Positions 8,084-16,194 of a stretch of 64,000 nt of DNA are shown in pieces. A program made the position numbers and the translations under genes. The notes under the pieces were generated by a model. The model was not told the DNA's origin. It saw nothing but the letters and a program-made list of their open reading frames with translations, and searched no databases. Within the stretch, counting starts at the first letter, position 1. Every line of letters begins with the position of its first letter. This DNA is from Faecalicatena contorta (GTDB lineage Bacteria > Bacillota > Clostridia > Lachnospirales > Lachnospiraceae): assembly GCF_039521745.1 (NCBI RefSeq), contig NZ_BAAACT010000018.1. One strand, 5' to 3'.

Positions 8084-9186
8084 TACCCATTCATCTCCTT
8101 CCACTGCTGCTGCGCCATGGCAGACACCTGCCAGCCGATGCCCTCCAGCGCAGTCGCCCGGTCGTAAGACTCTACATCCTGGCTTGCCCGCGTGATGGCA
8201 TTGGATAAACCGTACTGTGAGAGGTCACCGCCGGAAATCAGATACTGCAGGATGTTGTCCTGCTCGTCCTGGTTCAGCCCGTAGTTGTGGCCGGTAAGTT
8301 CCACCACCTCCGACACCTTTCCTGTAATCGGTACACCGGCCGCCTCTTTTAATCTGCCCACCACCTGTGCAAAACGGCTCTCCTCAATCGCCGCAGCCGT
8401 CACATCCCGGAGTTTCAAAAGAAATGCCTTGTCCTCCGCTTCGATGGTCTCATCCGAATAAATGTGAAAGCTGTCCTCTAATGCCCTGGCTGTCCTCCCT
8501 ACATGGTTCTTCCGTTCGCCCATGTCATTGACTACCATTCCGTTCGTACACACAAGGCGGTAGACCAGCGGCTGTACGGAAACGGAACCAAGACCGACCT
8601 CTGAGTTTGAGATCACCACACCGGCCTGCACATAGTCTCCCGGAACAACAGCCATCTCCAGCCGGTGATTCACGATTTTTAAATACAGCCGGTTCTCCGT
8701 CACCTCGCAGGAAACCACCTCATACTGCTCCTGCCCGGCAAATAACGGAAGGACTGCCGTGGCGATCTCCATATTGTCAATGCGGCGGTACCGTTCTGAA
8801 AGGAGCGCCCTTGCCACCGGACCGCTGCCATAATCCATGGATCGGATCATATAGCTGCCCGTCTTATCCGCAAACCATGCGTTCACATTCTCTGCCAGCA
8901 GTTCCGGTTTCTGTGCCGACATCATGTCATAATACTTTGCCGGGATTCCAAGCGCCGATGCCACCTGCCTATGAAAAAGCTGGCTGGTATCAAAGACTTC
9001 CTGCTGCCCGGAAACCACATGGTTGATCTCAAATGTCCGGCCATCATCCCTGAGATGGAATGCCTCCGCCGGCCCGATATAATCTCTCTTCGCCCTGCTC
9101 TGGCGGTCCAGTTCCGCCATGACTTCTTTTAAACTTCTGCCTGTTTTCATATCAAAATCCTCACTTTCCGCATCCTCCGATGCCAT
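8083..9186 (-). CDS. DUF932 phage/plasmid-like protein
   Basis: 367 residues of the DUF932 family (TIGR03299-type), common in phage and plasmid replication regions. Visible family features are FHRQVASALGIPAKYYDMM, the VNAWF segment, ALLSERYRRIDNMEI, and VYRLVCTNGM followed by HVGR. The last ~100 residues are helical and may be a separate regulatory part. The biochemical role of the family is unclear; its frequent company with polymerase, primase and nucleases suggests DNA replication or recombination. Gene order here (polymerase, small coiled-coil protein, DUF932, nuclease, helicase) is typical. Confidence 0.85.
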   Translation of the reverse strand: MASEDAESEDFDMKTGRSLKEVMAELDRQSRAKRDYIGPAEAFHLRDDGRTFEINHVVSGQQEVFDTSQLFHRQVASALGIPAKYYDMMSAQKPELLAENVNAWFADKTGSYMIRSMDYGSGPVARALLSERYRRIDNMEIATAVLPLFAGQEQYEVVSCEVTENRLYLKIVNHRLEMAVVPGDYVQAGVVISNSEVGLGSVSVQPLVYRLVCTNGMVVNDMGERKNHVGRTARALEDSFHIYSDETIEAEDKAFLLKLRDVTAAAIEESRFAQVVGRLKEAAGVPITGKVSEVVELTGHNYGLNQDEQDNILQYLISGGDLSQYGLSNAITRASQDVESYDRATALEGIGWQVSAMAQQQWKEMNG

Positions 9187-9205
9187 TTGGTATATGTCCG
9201 TACCC

Positions 9206-9544
9206 CTAAAGTTCAGCCCGTATCATCTTCTGGATGTTTCTCACAGCAGCATGCAGCTTTGTGCGGCTTAAACGCGGCGCATCCAAAAACTGCTCCATGG
9301 CTTCCAGTTCTTCTTTCACATCATTCAGAAATGCCCTCTGGTGGTCTTCCAGTTTCTCGATCCTGCCCTCGTAGTATTTTTCCTGTTCCTCAAAGTCCAC
9401 CCTATCCTGTTTGATTTCAGATACATACTCCTCAATGAAACGCCTTGGTTCCGTTCCGGCATACTCTTCGACCATCTCCAGCACATCCCTAAGTCCAAAT
9501 ACCGTGGCTGTTTTTCCGTCTTTCATTTCCATCACATGAGCCAT
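9206..9544 (-). CDS. Coiled-coil phage protein, unknown
   Basis: 112 residues, acidic and highly helical. A short N-terminal strand segment (MEMKDGKTATVFGLRDVLEMVEEYAG) is followed by a predicted coiled coil (QEKYYEGRIEKLEDHQRAFL) and a basic C-terminus. It lies between the polymerase and DUF932 with short gaps, clearly in the same transcript. I do not recognise a family; proteins of this size and position are regularly present in related prophages. Confidence 0.7.
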   Translation of the reverse strand: MAHVMEMKDGKTATVFGLRDVLEMVEEYAGTEPRRFIEEYVSEIKQDRVDFEEQEKYYEGRIEKLEDHQRAFLNDVKEELEAMEQFLDAPRLSRTKLHAAVRNIQKMIRAEL

Positions 9545-9553
9545 GCTGCCACC

Positions 9554-12481
9554 TCAATCCTTAAAATAGTAATCGCCTCGATACCCGGCCGCCGCCAGCG
9601 GTAAGTCCATACACCAGCGGGGATTTGCCGCCATGACCTTACAGATATCTTCCGGTGTGTACTTCCCGAGGGGTGCTTCAATAATGACTTCGTCATGCAC
9701 ATGGCCCACGATCTCAAATCCAGCTTTCTCAAGCCGCCACATCGCTTCCGTCAGGATATCCCTGGCGATTGCCTGTGTTGCATTTTCCACAATTTTTCCA
9801 GAGTACGTCTCCTGCCTCTGCCACTTGTTATTTGCCCCTGTCCCACAGAAAGTCAGGCTCATCCGCCCGAACCGGTTCGGCTGGAGCTTCGGCTGAAGAT
9901 ATGCCAGTTTCCTGCCCGATGGCAGCTCCATCCACAGCGTACCGGAATAATACTGGAAACGGATTCTCTTGATACTGTGTTCTTCATGAGTTTTTACGGT
10001 TTCCACCGCTGCTTTCTCCACATCCCACCAATACTGCACGATCTTCGGGTTTGCCTCCCGCCAGTTCTGGATCAGGTCTGGCAGCTCCGATTCTTTCAGT
10101 CCCATATCCAACGCACCCATGGAAATCAGTGCGCCCACGGAGCCGCCGTAACCACAGTTATGGACTAGCCTGCCCGATACGGTAAAACGGTGACGTCGTC
10201 CGGCATTTCGTATGTCATAAACTCTAACCTTGCCTCGATATACCGCCAGTTCTTTCGTCTTTCGAACACAGCTGTTTCTGCATCCCGAATAATCTCTTCC
10301 CGCGTCAATCCGGAAGACAGCTTTCGTATAACCACCGAACGTGCATAGGGCCAATATTCCGGATCGTAACGGGAAAGCACCGTACATCGTTTGTTGCGGT
10401 TGTTCTGCCTGTGTGTCACAAAATGGATATTGCCCGGAGCATAATTCCCATTGTTGTCTATCCTGTCTATCTCCATTTTTCTGTCTGGAAGCCCGAATTT
10501 TTCGATTAGATAAATCCCCGCTTCTGTCACTCCCGGAAAATCGAATCGGATGCCTCTTTCCCCATAATTGTGATAGCCTGGATCGTTTGGGTTCTCGCAC
10601 CGCTGTTTCGCAGCAGTCAGCCTTCTGTCCAGCCATAGCGGTATCTGCCTCGGCTGAGAACAGGACTGGCATCCTTTGGACAGTCCTCTTGTAAGATTTC
10701 CCAAGATTGTCCATTGGACAGTGCCGCATCCCATACACTCTGTCAGGACATAACAACGGTTCCACTCTTTGTTCCACCGTTTCTCCGGACCAATTATTTT
10801 CACCCAACCGTATTGCTGTCCCACCATATCCGGATTGTATGAGATGTGCTCCGCAGGCGGCGGCGATTCCAAAGTATACCGGCTCCGTTTCCCCCTCGAT
10901 AAAGACGAGATGGTCTGGTGTTGCTGTAAGTCCTTCATATTCAATCACCTCACGCTCTCCCTTGTAGATCACTCCTCCATGCGTTACCCATTCCCGGCCA
11001 TCCCAAACTTTCTGTTCAGGCATAACGTCCTCAATGGGAACCAGGCCCTGATTTGTCAGAACCAAACTTCCTTCTGCAATGCAGGCTAATTCCGCTACTT
11101 TACCCTTCTGCCGGAGGTCACCATTCACGCCATGTTTTACTACCGGCACATGGAACATCTGGCTGGCAGACTCACAGTAGATATCTGCCCCCTTTTCAAA
11201 TGCATCCAGCCGCCACTGTTCGTCTGCTTCCCATGCAAGCACTCTGGCTTCAATCGCTGAGAAGTCCGCAACAATAAACTCACAGCCTTCTTTTGGAACC
11301 AGCATGGTGCGGATCAGCTGGGACAGCACATCCGGTGTATTGCCGTAGAGCATCTCCACTGCTTCAAAACACCCCATCTTCACAAGTTTCCTCGCTTCAT
11401 CCAGTGTGGAAATGTGGTTCTGGGGAAGATTTTGCAATTGAATCCCCCTGCCTGAGAAGCGGCCCGTGCGGTTGGCACCGTAGAACTGAAACAATCCCTT
11501 TGCCCTGCCATCCTGATTGACGTACCGCTCCGCCGCCTGGTATTTCTTCACAGAACTTTTCGCCATCTGTAACCGGAGTTTCAGCATATCCAGCGCCTCC
11601 TGGTCACATCCGTTCTTATCCAGTTCTGTAATCATTGCAGCCACATTCTTCTTTCCAAGACTCTCCATCGGGATGCCTTTTTCCTCCAGCCACTGTTTTA
11701 GCTGGCTGACGCTGTTCGGGTTCTCAAGGCCGGTCAGTTCATAGGCTTTTTTTGTCATTTCATCCGACAGCATCAGGTCACAGGCAATCGCCTGCTGCAC
11801 CAGCACCGTGTCAATCCTGACACCCCGGTCGTTGATGCGCTGGTCCATATGGTAGTAGTTCCATTCAGCCTCCGGCATCGGGAATGCCGCCAGCCGTCTG
11901 CGGATATCCCGTTCAGTGCGGACATCCTGCAGGCAGTAATCCTTAAATTTCCGCCACCCTTCTGGATCATGTTCCGGGAGGTTTCGTGTGCGCCCGCCAT
12001 TTGATTTTGTCGGCTTGCACGGGACAGAAAAATATTTGATTAAGTTCTCCCCAGCCCGGTCCTTCTGCTCCCCGGTCTTTAACACCAATGCCGCATTCCT
12101 CAGTGCAAGCGGGAGAGAAAGGGATGCCGCGTGTATCATGGAACACTGCCAGCTGTCCGGGGAGAGCACCCGCCCCAGATAATGTCCGATGCAGGTACGC
12201 TCAAACTGTGCGTTCCATGCCGCTTTGATAATGCCGGGATCGTCAATGGCATCCCATATCTCCTGCGGCACACTTTCCCCGCAGGCCATATCCACAATCC
12301 GCACTTCATCCTCATCAAAGGCGTATGCCAGCAGCAAGATTTCAAAATCTTCTGCTTCCACATACCGGTACACGCCGCACTTGGAAAGGTCTGCGCTGCT
12401 GTAGGTCTCCAAATCAATGGAAAGCACCTGCGGACTGTCCGGCGGCCTGCTGTCTGTATCAATCTCATTCATGTTCATCAC
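9554..12481 (-). CDS. Family A phage DNA polymerase interrupted by an intein
   Basis: 975-residue precursor. Removing the intein (residues 467-775) leaves a 666-residue polymerase. A 3'-5' exonuclease domain starts near SIDLETYS (D23, E25) and includes YCLQDVRTE. Polymerase motif A is DFSAIEARVLAW (406-417). Motif B (R-x3-K-x7-YG) is R457...K461 before the intein and CGYG (776-779) after it. Motif C is HDE at 929-931. The intein splits motif B, so an unspliced precursor should be inactive. The exonuclease, palm and fingers look complete. The first residues MMNMNEIDTD offer several ATGs; none has a strong binding site. It lies between DUF2815 and small phage genes in the replication transcript. 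Confidence 0.93.
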   Translation of the reverse strand: MMNMNEIDTDSRPPDSPQVLSIDLETYSSADLSKCGVYRYVEAEDFEILLLAYAFDEDEVRIVDMACGESVPQEIWDAIDDPGIIKAAWNAQFERTCIGHYLGRVLSPDSWQCSMIHAASLSLPLALRNAALVLKTGEQKDRAGENLIKYFSVPCKPTKSNGGRTRNLPEHDPEGWRKFKDYCLQDVRTERDIRRRLAAFPMPEAEWNYYHMDQRINDRGVRIDTVLVQQAIACDLMLSDEMTKKAYELTGLENPNSVSQLKQWLEEKGIPMESLGKKNVAAMITELDKNGCDQEALDMLKLRLQMAKSSVKKYQAAERYVNQDGRAKGLFQFYGANRTGRFSGRGIQLQNLPQNHISTLDEARKLVKMGCFEAVEMLYGNTPDVLSQLIRTMLVPKEGCEFIVADFSAIEARVLAWEADEQWRLDAFEKGADIYCESASQMFHVPVVKHGVNGDLRQKGKVAELACIAEGSLVLTNQGLVPIEDVMPEQKVWDGREWVTHGGVIYKGEREVIEYEGLTATPDHLVFIEGETEPVYFGIAAACGAHLIQSGYGGTAIRLGENNWSGETVEQRVEPLLCPDRVYGMRHCPMDNLGKSYKRTVQRMPVLFSAEADTAMAGQKADCCETAVREPKRSRLSQLWGKRHPIRFSGSDRSGDLSNRKIRASRQKNGDRQDRQQWELCSGQYPFCDTQAEQPQQTMYGAFPLRSGILALCTFGGYTKAVFRIDAGRDYSGCRNSCVRKTKELAVYRGKVRVYDIRNAGRRHRFTVSGRLVHNCGYGGSVGALISMGALDMGLKESELPDLIQNWREANPKIVQYWWDVEKAAVETVKTHEEHSIKRIRFQYYSGTLWMELPSGRKLAYLQPKLQPNRFGRMSLTFCGTGANNKWQRQETYSGKIVENATQAIARDILTEAMWRLEKAGFEIVGHVHDEVIIEAPLGKYTPEDICKVMAANPRWCMDLPLAAAGYRGDYYFKD
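10165..10938 (-). CDS. HNH homing endonuclease nested out of frame inside the intein
   Basis: 257 residues in a different frame from the polymerase/intein, same strand, entirely within the intein DNA; its stop lies eight bases before the intein end. It has a Cys4-type zinc ribbon (CYVLTECMGCG then GCQSC), an AP2-HNH-like core (RCENPNDPGYHNYGERGIRF, EIDRIDNNGNYAPGN, THRQNNRNKR) and a helical tail (REEIIRDAETAVFERRKNW). These match free-standing phage HNH endonucleases. The ATG at 10938 has GAGGTGA six bases upstream; another possible start is the ATG at 10827, where clear homology begins. It is probably the homing enzyme that spreads the intein, expressed independently instead of as part of the intein protein. 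Confidence 0.85.
   Translation of the reverse strand: MKDLQQHQTISSLSRGKRSRYTLESPPPAEHISYNPDMVGQQYGWVKIIGPEKRWNKEWNRCYVLTECMGCGTVQWTILGNLTRGLSKGCQSCSQPRQIPLWLDRRLTAAKQRCENPNDPGYHNYGERGIRFDFPGVTEAGIYLIEKFGLPDRKMEIDRIDNNGNYAPGNIHFVTHRQNNRNKRCTVLSRYDPEYWPYARSVVIRKLSSGLTREEIIRDAETAVFERRKNWRYIEARLEFMTYEMPDDVTVLPYRAG
10945..10951 (-). promoter_or_regulatory. Internal Shine-Dalgarno for the nested HNH gene
   Basis: GAGGTGA on the minus strand, six bases before the ATG at 10938. It lies within intein codons for GEREVIEYEG. This supports independent translation initiation inside the polymerase message. No promoter was recognised nearby. Confidence 0.5.
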
Positions 12482-12554
12482 CCCATGTAATGGGAACTCC
12501 GGGATGAGACTCCTGCCCTCATCCCGGCTCCCATCATTTCATTGCTGTGTTGCT

Positions 12555-13130
12555 TTATTTCAGGAAATCCGGCATATCTTCGCCCAGAACCTCTTCCTCT
12601 TCCGTTTCCAGTGCATCAAATTCGCTTTCCGCAGATGCCCTGCCGGACAGACGTTCCCCGTCTTTCACGAACTGGATATTGGAAAGTCCGGCCGCCACAC
12701 CGCGGTTGCCATTGGCATTGAACGGATAGAAATTTACGCTGACGTTGCAGTAACACCCGGAATAAACCAGCATCGGGTCAGTCACAGGCTGTACCCGGCG
12801 GTCAACAATACCCGGTGCATCTTTCGATGTGGCATTGACGAACATGCAGTCCTGATAGGTCTCATCATCCGGACGGTCGATATCCCCGTCACGCAGGGGC
12901 AGCTTCAGGTTCGGCGGGATTTTTCCGCTCCACTTGCGTGTCTTGCCATCCTCTTTTGCCGCCGCCACTGCTTTCTGGATACGGGCCAGGGTTTTCTTGT
13001 CACTCTTTGGAATGACACAGGAAACGGAATATTTCTCATCACCGCCATTGATTGCCTTCGGCTCCCAGATGTTTGCAAAGGAAATCCGGCAGGGAATGAT
13101 CACTTTCGTAGGGTTTGTATTAGTTGCCAT
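12555..13130 (-). CDS. DUF2815 single-stranded DNA-binding protein
   Basis: 191 residues from MATNTNPTKVIIPCRISF; the start at 13130 is set by AGGAGGACAACGACT. DUF2815 proteins are phage single-strand DNA-binding proteins of the T7 gp2.5-like OB-fold group. The family pattern is seen in the N-terminal strand region, KYSVSCVIPKSD, and the strongly acidic C-terminus (EFDALETEEEEVLGEDMPDF), a hallmark of SSBs that recruit partners. It lies between the DUF2800 nuclease and the polymerase, the standard order. Confidence 0.88.
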   Translation of the reverse strand: MATNTNPTKVIIPCRISFANIWEPKAINGGDEKYSVSCVIPKSDKKTLARIQKAVAAAKEDGKTRKWSGKIPPNLKLPLRDGDIDRPDDETYQDCMFVNATSKDAPGIVDRRVQPVTDPMLVYSGCYCNVSVNFYPFNANGNRGVAAGLSNIQFVKDGERLSGRASAESEFDALETEEEEVLGEDMPDFLK

Positions 13131-13165
13131 AGTCGTTGTCCTCCTATATTCATTTCTTAACTGGA

Positions 13166-14395
13166 TCACTGATCCAGCACTTCAAATTCATCTTCGGCAG
13201 TCCCGTTTAAGTCCACTGCCGGACGAGGGTCTGTTTCCGGTACCAGCGCCAGCTTACCGGGCGGCTTGACCACAAACTCACCCAGTATCTGTGCAAACCG
13301 TTTTTTGCCCATCATCTTCTCAAATTCCGTAAGCGAGATAAGCTCCTGCTTATACACATCCGTAAAGCCTTCCTTCGCTGCGGCATCCACTACTGCCTTT
13401 GTGTCTGTAAACTGCCGCTTGCTCCTGCCCTCCACTACCTTATAGCCGGACCAGACAACACCGTGGTTGATCGCCTCGCTGGAAACATAAGCAAATACGG
13501 CGGTGATCCACTCGGATATGCGGTTCAGTGTCGGAAGGATGGCTTCAATCTCCTGTTGGGAGACCAAGGCCGGAGACTTGAAGGTGGGGGCTTCTGTGTC
13601 CGGGCTGTAAGGTGCCGTGGCATCGGTCAGTTCCACTTCATCCGCCAGCGCCCCATGATCCAGGTCAAGAAATTCCTCTCTCGCCAGTGCCAGGGCTTCC
13701 TCTGCCCTCGCACGGCACATGGCCTTTGCCCGACAGAACCTGCACCAGTCCCCCGGTTTCTGCTCGCCTTTTCCCTCAAATGCCATCTTTGCCACCGGCC
13801 GGATGCTCTCAGCCCAATCCAGAAGCTCCTGTTTCGTACAGGTAAACGTACTGATATTCTCAAGCCGCGGCTGGATGATAGTCATGGAAACAGTCTGTAT
13901 GTCAAACAGATAGTCATAGGCATGCAGTGCGCCAAGTGCATACAGCATCATCTGTGTGTTGTGGTCTGCATCAACGAACACGCCGGAACCCGTCTTGAAA
14001 TCACAGACGTGGAGCAGGCCGGGAGCCAGGATCACCATATCCCCGGTACCAAAACCGCTCGGAGCAATATGGCTGTAATCCAACTTTTCTTCTACCAGTG
14101 CCAGCACAGAAAGCTCCTGTGCCTTCAGCTCCTCAATCGTGGAGATCACAAACTCCGCATAAACATCGGTCAGCCCTTCAATCTCCTCGGTCAGATACTC
14201 GGACTGCGGACGTTTCATCCGCCGGTGCAGATACTTCTTTACCTTGTACTCACACAGTTCATGCGCCCACGTCCCTTCCTCTGCATAAGAGGAAGTCTCA
14301 TTCGGGAAGTTCTCCTCCAGCCTTGCGGATGGCGGACAGTTCAGCCAACGCTTGGAACTGGATGCGGATAATAATGCGTGTGCTCCCATAGGCAT
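13166..14395 (-). CDS. DUF2800 PD-(D/E)XK phage nuclease
   Basis: 409 residues of the DUF2800 family (Cas4/RecB-like fold). N-terminal SASSSKRWLNCPPSARLE holds the conserved S-R-W-x2-C-P. Catalytic-region motifs GFGTGDMVIL and HVCDFKTG follow. A Cys cluster CRFCRAKAMC near residue 240 suggests an Fe-S or zinc site as in Cas4/AddB-type nucleases. In phages it pairs with the DUF2815 SSB and the polymerase and is thought to act in recombination or end processing. The start region contains TGATG overlap-like sequence after the upstream gene; ATG at 14395 or 14389 are both possible. Confidence 0.87.
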   Translation of the reverse strand: MPMGAHALLSASSSKRWLNCPPSARLEENFPNETSSYAEEGTWAHELCEYKVKKYLHRRMKRPQSEYLTEEIEGLTDVYAEFVISTIEELKAQELSVLALVEEKLDYSHIAPSGFGTGDMVILAPGLLHVCDFKTGSGVFVDADHNTQMMLYALGALHAYDYLFDIQTVSMTIIQPRLENISTFTCTKQELLDWAESIRPVAKMAFEGKGEQKPGDWCRFCRAKAMCRARAEEALALAREEFLDLDHGALADEVELTDATAPYSPDTEAPTFKSPALVSQQEIEAILPTLNRISEWITAVFAYVSSEAINHGVVWSGYKVVEGRSKRQFTDTKAVVDAAAKEGFTDVYKQELISLTEFEKMMGKKRFAQILGEFVVKPPGKLALVPETDPRPAVDLNGTAEDEFEVLDQ

Positions 14396-14401
14396 CTACC
14401 A

Positions 14402-14899
14402 TCACAGCTGTGCGAGGTCGTTTAAGAACGCCTCCCTCTTGTCCTCTGGAAGCTCACTGACCGCACCGCAGCCATAGGAAGTAAGCAATGCCTTGATCTT
14501 CGGGCTGTTCTTCCGGTTCATGGTGATCTTCTGCGCTGCAACTTTTAAAAGGTCATCCACGGTAATTACAGCTGGTGCTTTCTTTCCATCTTCTTCCTCC
14601 CATGGCGGCGCATCTTCTGAGTTGCCGCTGTCTGCTGTATCTACGCTCTTTGATTCCGTTTCGGTAGATGCTTCATTCTTCCCGGCCGATTTTTCATCCC
14701 GGTATTCCTCAGAAATCTGCTGACCGTTCCCGATCTGCTCTGCCAGCCCTTCCATCTGCCGCATCTGCTCCGCCATTCCATCAAACATAATGGAGAACCC
14801 CTGAAAGATAGTAGTCATGCCTTTCACGATCTTCTCCGGGCTGACTGTCGGAAGCAGAGCGCTGCCTGCTGCCTTTCCCTTACTTTCGGTCTTTGCCAT
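14402..14899 (-). CDS. Phage protein of unknown function, acidic linker
   Basis: 165 residues. A helical N-terminal half (EKIVKGMTTIFQGFSIMFDG) is followed by a Glu/Ser-rich low-complexity linker (residues ~65-105) and a conserved C-terminal domain (ITVDDLLKVAAQKITMNRKN then IKALLTSYGCGAVSELPEDK). That C-terminal pattern is common next to DUF2800 genes in prophages, sometimes labelled rrp5-like. Function unknown; a small DNA-metabolism accessory protein is possible from context. Confidence 0.75.
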   Translation of the reverse strand: MAKTESKGKAAGSALLPTVSPEKIVKGMTTIFQGFSIMFDGMAEQMRQMEGLAEQIGNGQQISEEYRDEKSAGKNEASTETESKSVDTADSGNSEDAPPWEEEDGKKAPAVITVDDLLKVAAQKITMNRKNSPKIKALLTSYGCGAVSELPEDKREAFLNDLAQL

Positions 14900-15401
14900 G
14901 GCCTAACCCTCCTGTTTCAGATTTCTTCCCCGGACGCATCCCCTCCGGCAGCACGGACTCCATAATACCCATGAGGATAGCCCCGCCCAGAAGCTGCCCC
15001 AACATCTCCGGGAACTCGTTCTCCAGGAAATCAGATGCGCTGCCTTCCGGCTTATGGCTCTCCTGTGCCGTATGCTCCTCCTGTGTCTCACTGTCAGTCT
15101 CCTGCGGATCATCCTCTGTGGTTTCTTCTTCCACAACCTCAACAACGCCCATCTTCTCCAGGATGCGTTCTTCTGCCGCCAGCACCTTTTTCACGATGCC
15201 TATCTCAATGCCGGTCTCCCCGGCAAGCTCCGCCGCCAGCTCATCCAGATCGATTTCCACTTCATCACCCTGACAGCCACAGCAGCATGGGGTATCTTCC
15301 TTTTCAAAATGATTCGTGGTCTCCATATGCTCATCCAGATGGATGTGCAGATTTCTCACGCTCAAAACGACTGCTTCTTTTTTCATATCCTTTTTACTCA
15401 T
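14880..15401 (-). CDS. Phage protein of unknown function with Cys cluster
   Basis: About 173 residues from MSKKDMKKEAVVLSVR; the start at 15401 follows GAGGACACGAACC, and upstream codons in the same frame are Arg-rich and unlikely to be coding. The protein has a CCCGC cluster near residue 40, an acidic middle (EETTEDDPQETDSETQEE) and a short hydrophobic segment (LGQLLGGAILMGIMESVL). It overlaps both neighbours by a few bases, as expected in a compact phage operon. No family recognised. Confidence 0.65.
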   Translation of the reverse strand: MSKKDMKKEAVVLSVRNLHIHLDEHMETTNHFEKEDTPCCCGCQGDEVEIDLDELAAELAGETGIEIGIVKKVLAAEERILEKMGVVEVVEEETTEDDPQETDSETQEEHTAQESHKPEGSASDFLENEFPEMLGQLLGGAILMGIMESVLPEGMRPGKKSETGGLGHGKDRK

Positions 15402-15876
15402 GGTTCGTGTCCTCACTTTCTTCCTGATCTCGGCTGTCCTGCTCCCGGCAGCCCTCCGTGTGTTCTTCCTGTCTCTGTTTCCACGCATTCACGATGCATT
15501 CGACCAGCCTGCCAGGTTCCGGCAGGCACCGTACCGGGATGCCAAGTTCCCTGGCATAACTAATCTCCCGGCTCATGCCGTCAGATATCCGCTCCCCGAA
15601 TACCCACAGTTCGTCTGAAACTGCCAGCCACCGCATCCCAAGCGCTATACCTTCCTCCCGTTCCTTTTCATCACCATCCTCAAGGAACTGAGTGAAATAC
15701 AGATGCGGTGCAAGAGGCAGATACCCCAGCTTCACTAATATTCGGCAGGCCAGTTTTGCCCTTTTTACGTTCTCTTTCATTTCCCACTCCCGGTCCGCTT
15801 CTGAAAGGGAAGTTGCCTTATATGGGGAACAAACGTAAATGGTCTTTGCCGTGCTTTCCGTAACCTTAACTCCCAT
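15394..15876 (-). CDS. DUF4406 nucleoside deoxyribosyltransferase-like protein
   Basis: 160 residues from MGVKVTESTAKTIYVCSPYK, placed by GAGGAGGACACTG. The DUF4406 signature is present: IYVCSPY at the start, a helix with YLPLAPHLYFTQFL, then GMRWLAVSDELWVFGERISDGMSREI. The family has a nucleoside 2-deoxyribosyltransferase-like fold and may act on phage nucleotide pools, but its activity is not generally established. The C-terminal tail is hydrophilic and poorly conserved. Confidence 0.85.
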   Translation of the reverse strand: MGVKVTESTAKTIYVCSPYKATSLSEADREWEMKENVKRAKLACRILVKLGYLPLAPHLYFTQFLEDGDEKEREEGIALGMRWLAVSDELWVFGERISDGMSREISYARELGIPVRCLPEPGRLVECIVNAWKQRQEEHTEGCREQDSRDQEESEDTNHE

Positions 15877-16081
15877 CAGTGTCCTCCTCTGCAGGCGCTT
15901 CCACGGGGTGGAATGAAACGCTGTCCACACATCCACTTGGCATGATGATCAGCACACGATTCTCCCTGCCAAAGAGCGCATCCAGAACCCGGTTACGGAT
16001 TCCCCTTTTGTGTACGTCACAGATGGGCCTGCCCATATCTCTGGTGCCGATGTCCATCGTGAATCTCTTTGCTGCATCCAT
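15866..16081 (-). CDS. Small phage protein, unknown
   Basis: 71 residues (MDAAKRFTMDIGTRDMG...) with a good GGAGGATAAGTCA start site. A beta-strand-rich centre (NRVLIIMPSG) and an acidic C-terminus are visible. It overlaps the DUF4406 start by 11 bases. Not recognised; operon position and coupling support a real gene. Confidence 0.6.
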   Translation of the reverse strand: MDAAKRFTMDIGTRDMGRPICDVHKRGIRNRVLDALFGRENRVLIIMPSGCVDSVSFHPVEAPAEEDTDGS

Positions 16082-16194
16082 TGACTTATCCTCCTTCCGG
16101 TTAAATCTGTTTCCGGTGGCTGTGCCTCCGGGAAGGAGTTTTCTATGAACCCCTTCACCTGTTGTCGTGGGAGAAAGGTTTTAGGAGACACCCA

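Larger units (their letters stand above)
10157..11083 (-). other. Intein in DNA polymerase motif B (309 residues)
   Basis: Protein-splicing element in frame with the polymerase. Block A is CIAEGSLVLTNQGLVPIEDV beginning at Cys1 (codon 11083-11081). Block B contains TPDH (LTATPDHLVFIEG). Block F is VRVYDIRNAGRRHRFTVSG. Block G is RLVHN with the terminal His-Asn, followed by Cys+1 of the C-extein. All nucleophiles and assisting residues of a class 1 intein are present, so splicing is plausible. Between blocks B and F the in-frame translation is unlike any domain (Arg/Gln/Ser-rich), because the same DNA encodes an HNH endonuclease in another frame. Thus the reading frame stays open for the whole 927 bp although about 650 bp of it appears to be shaped by the other gene. 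Confidence 0.9.

Noticed and set aside
10165..10944. HNH frame explained as a simple frameshift that destroyed the intein endonuclease
   Set aside because: The polymerase/intein frame has no stop over the whole region and keeps block F and the splice site, and the HNH frame is complete with its own ribosome site. Two exactly compensating indels would be needed; still listed as the main alternative to test.
13463..14371. 302-codon plus-strand frame opposite DUF2800
   Set aside because: Antisense shadow with unlikely composition (many Cys, His, Pro).
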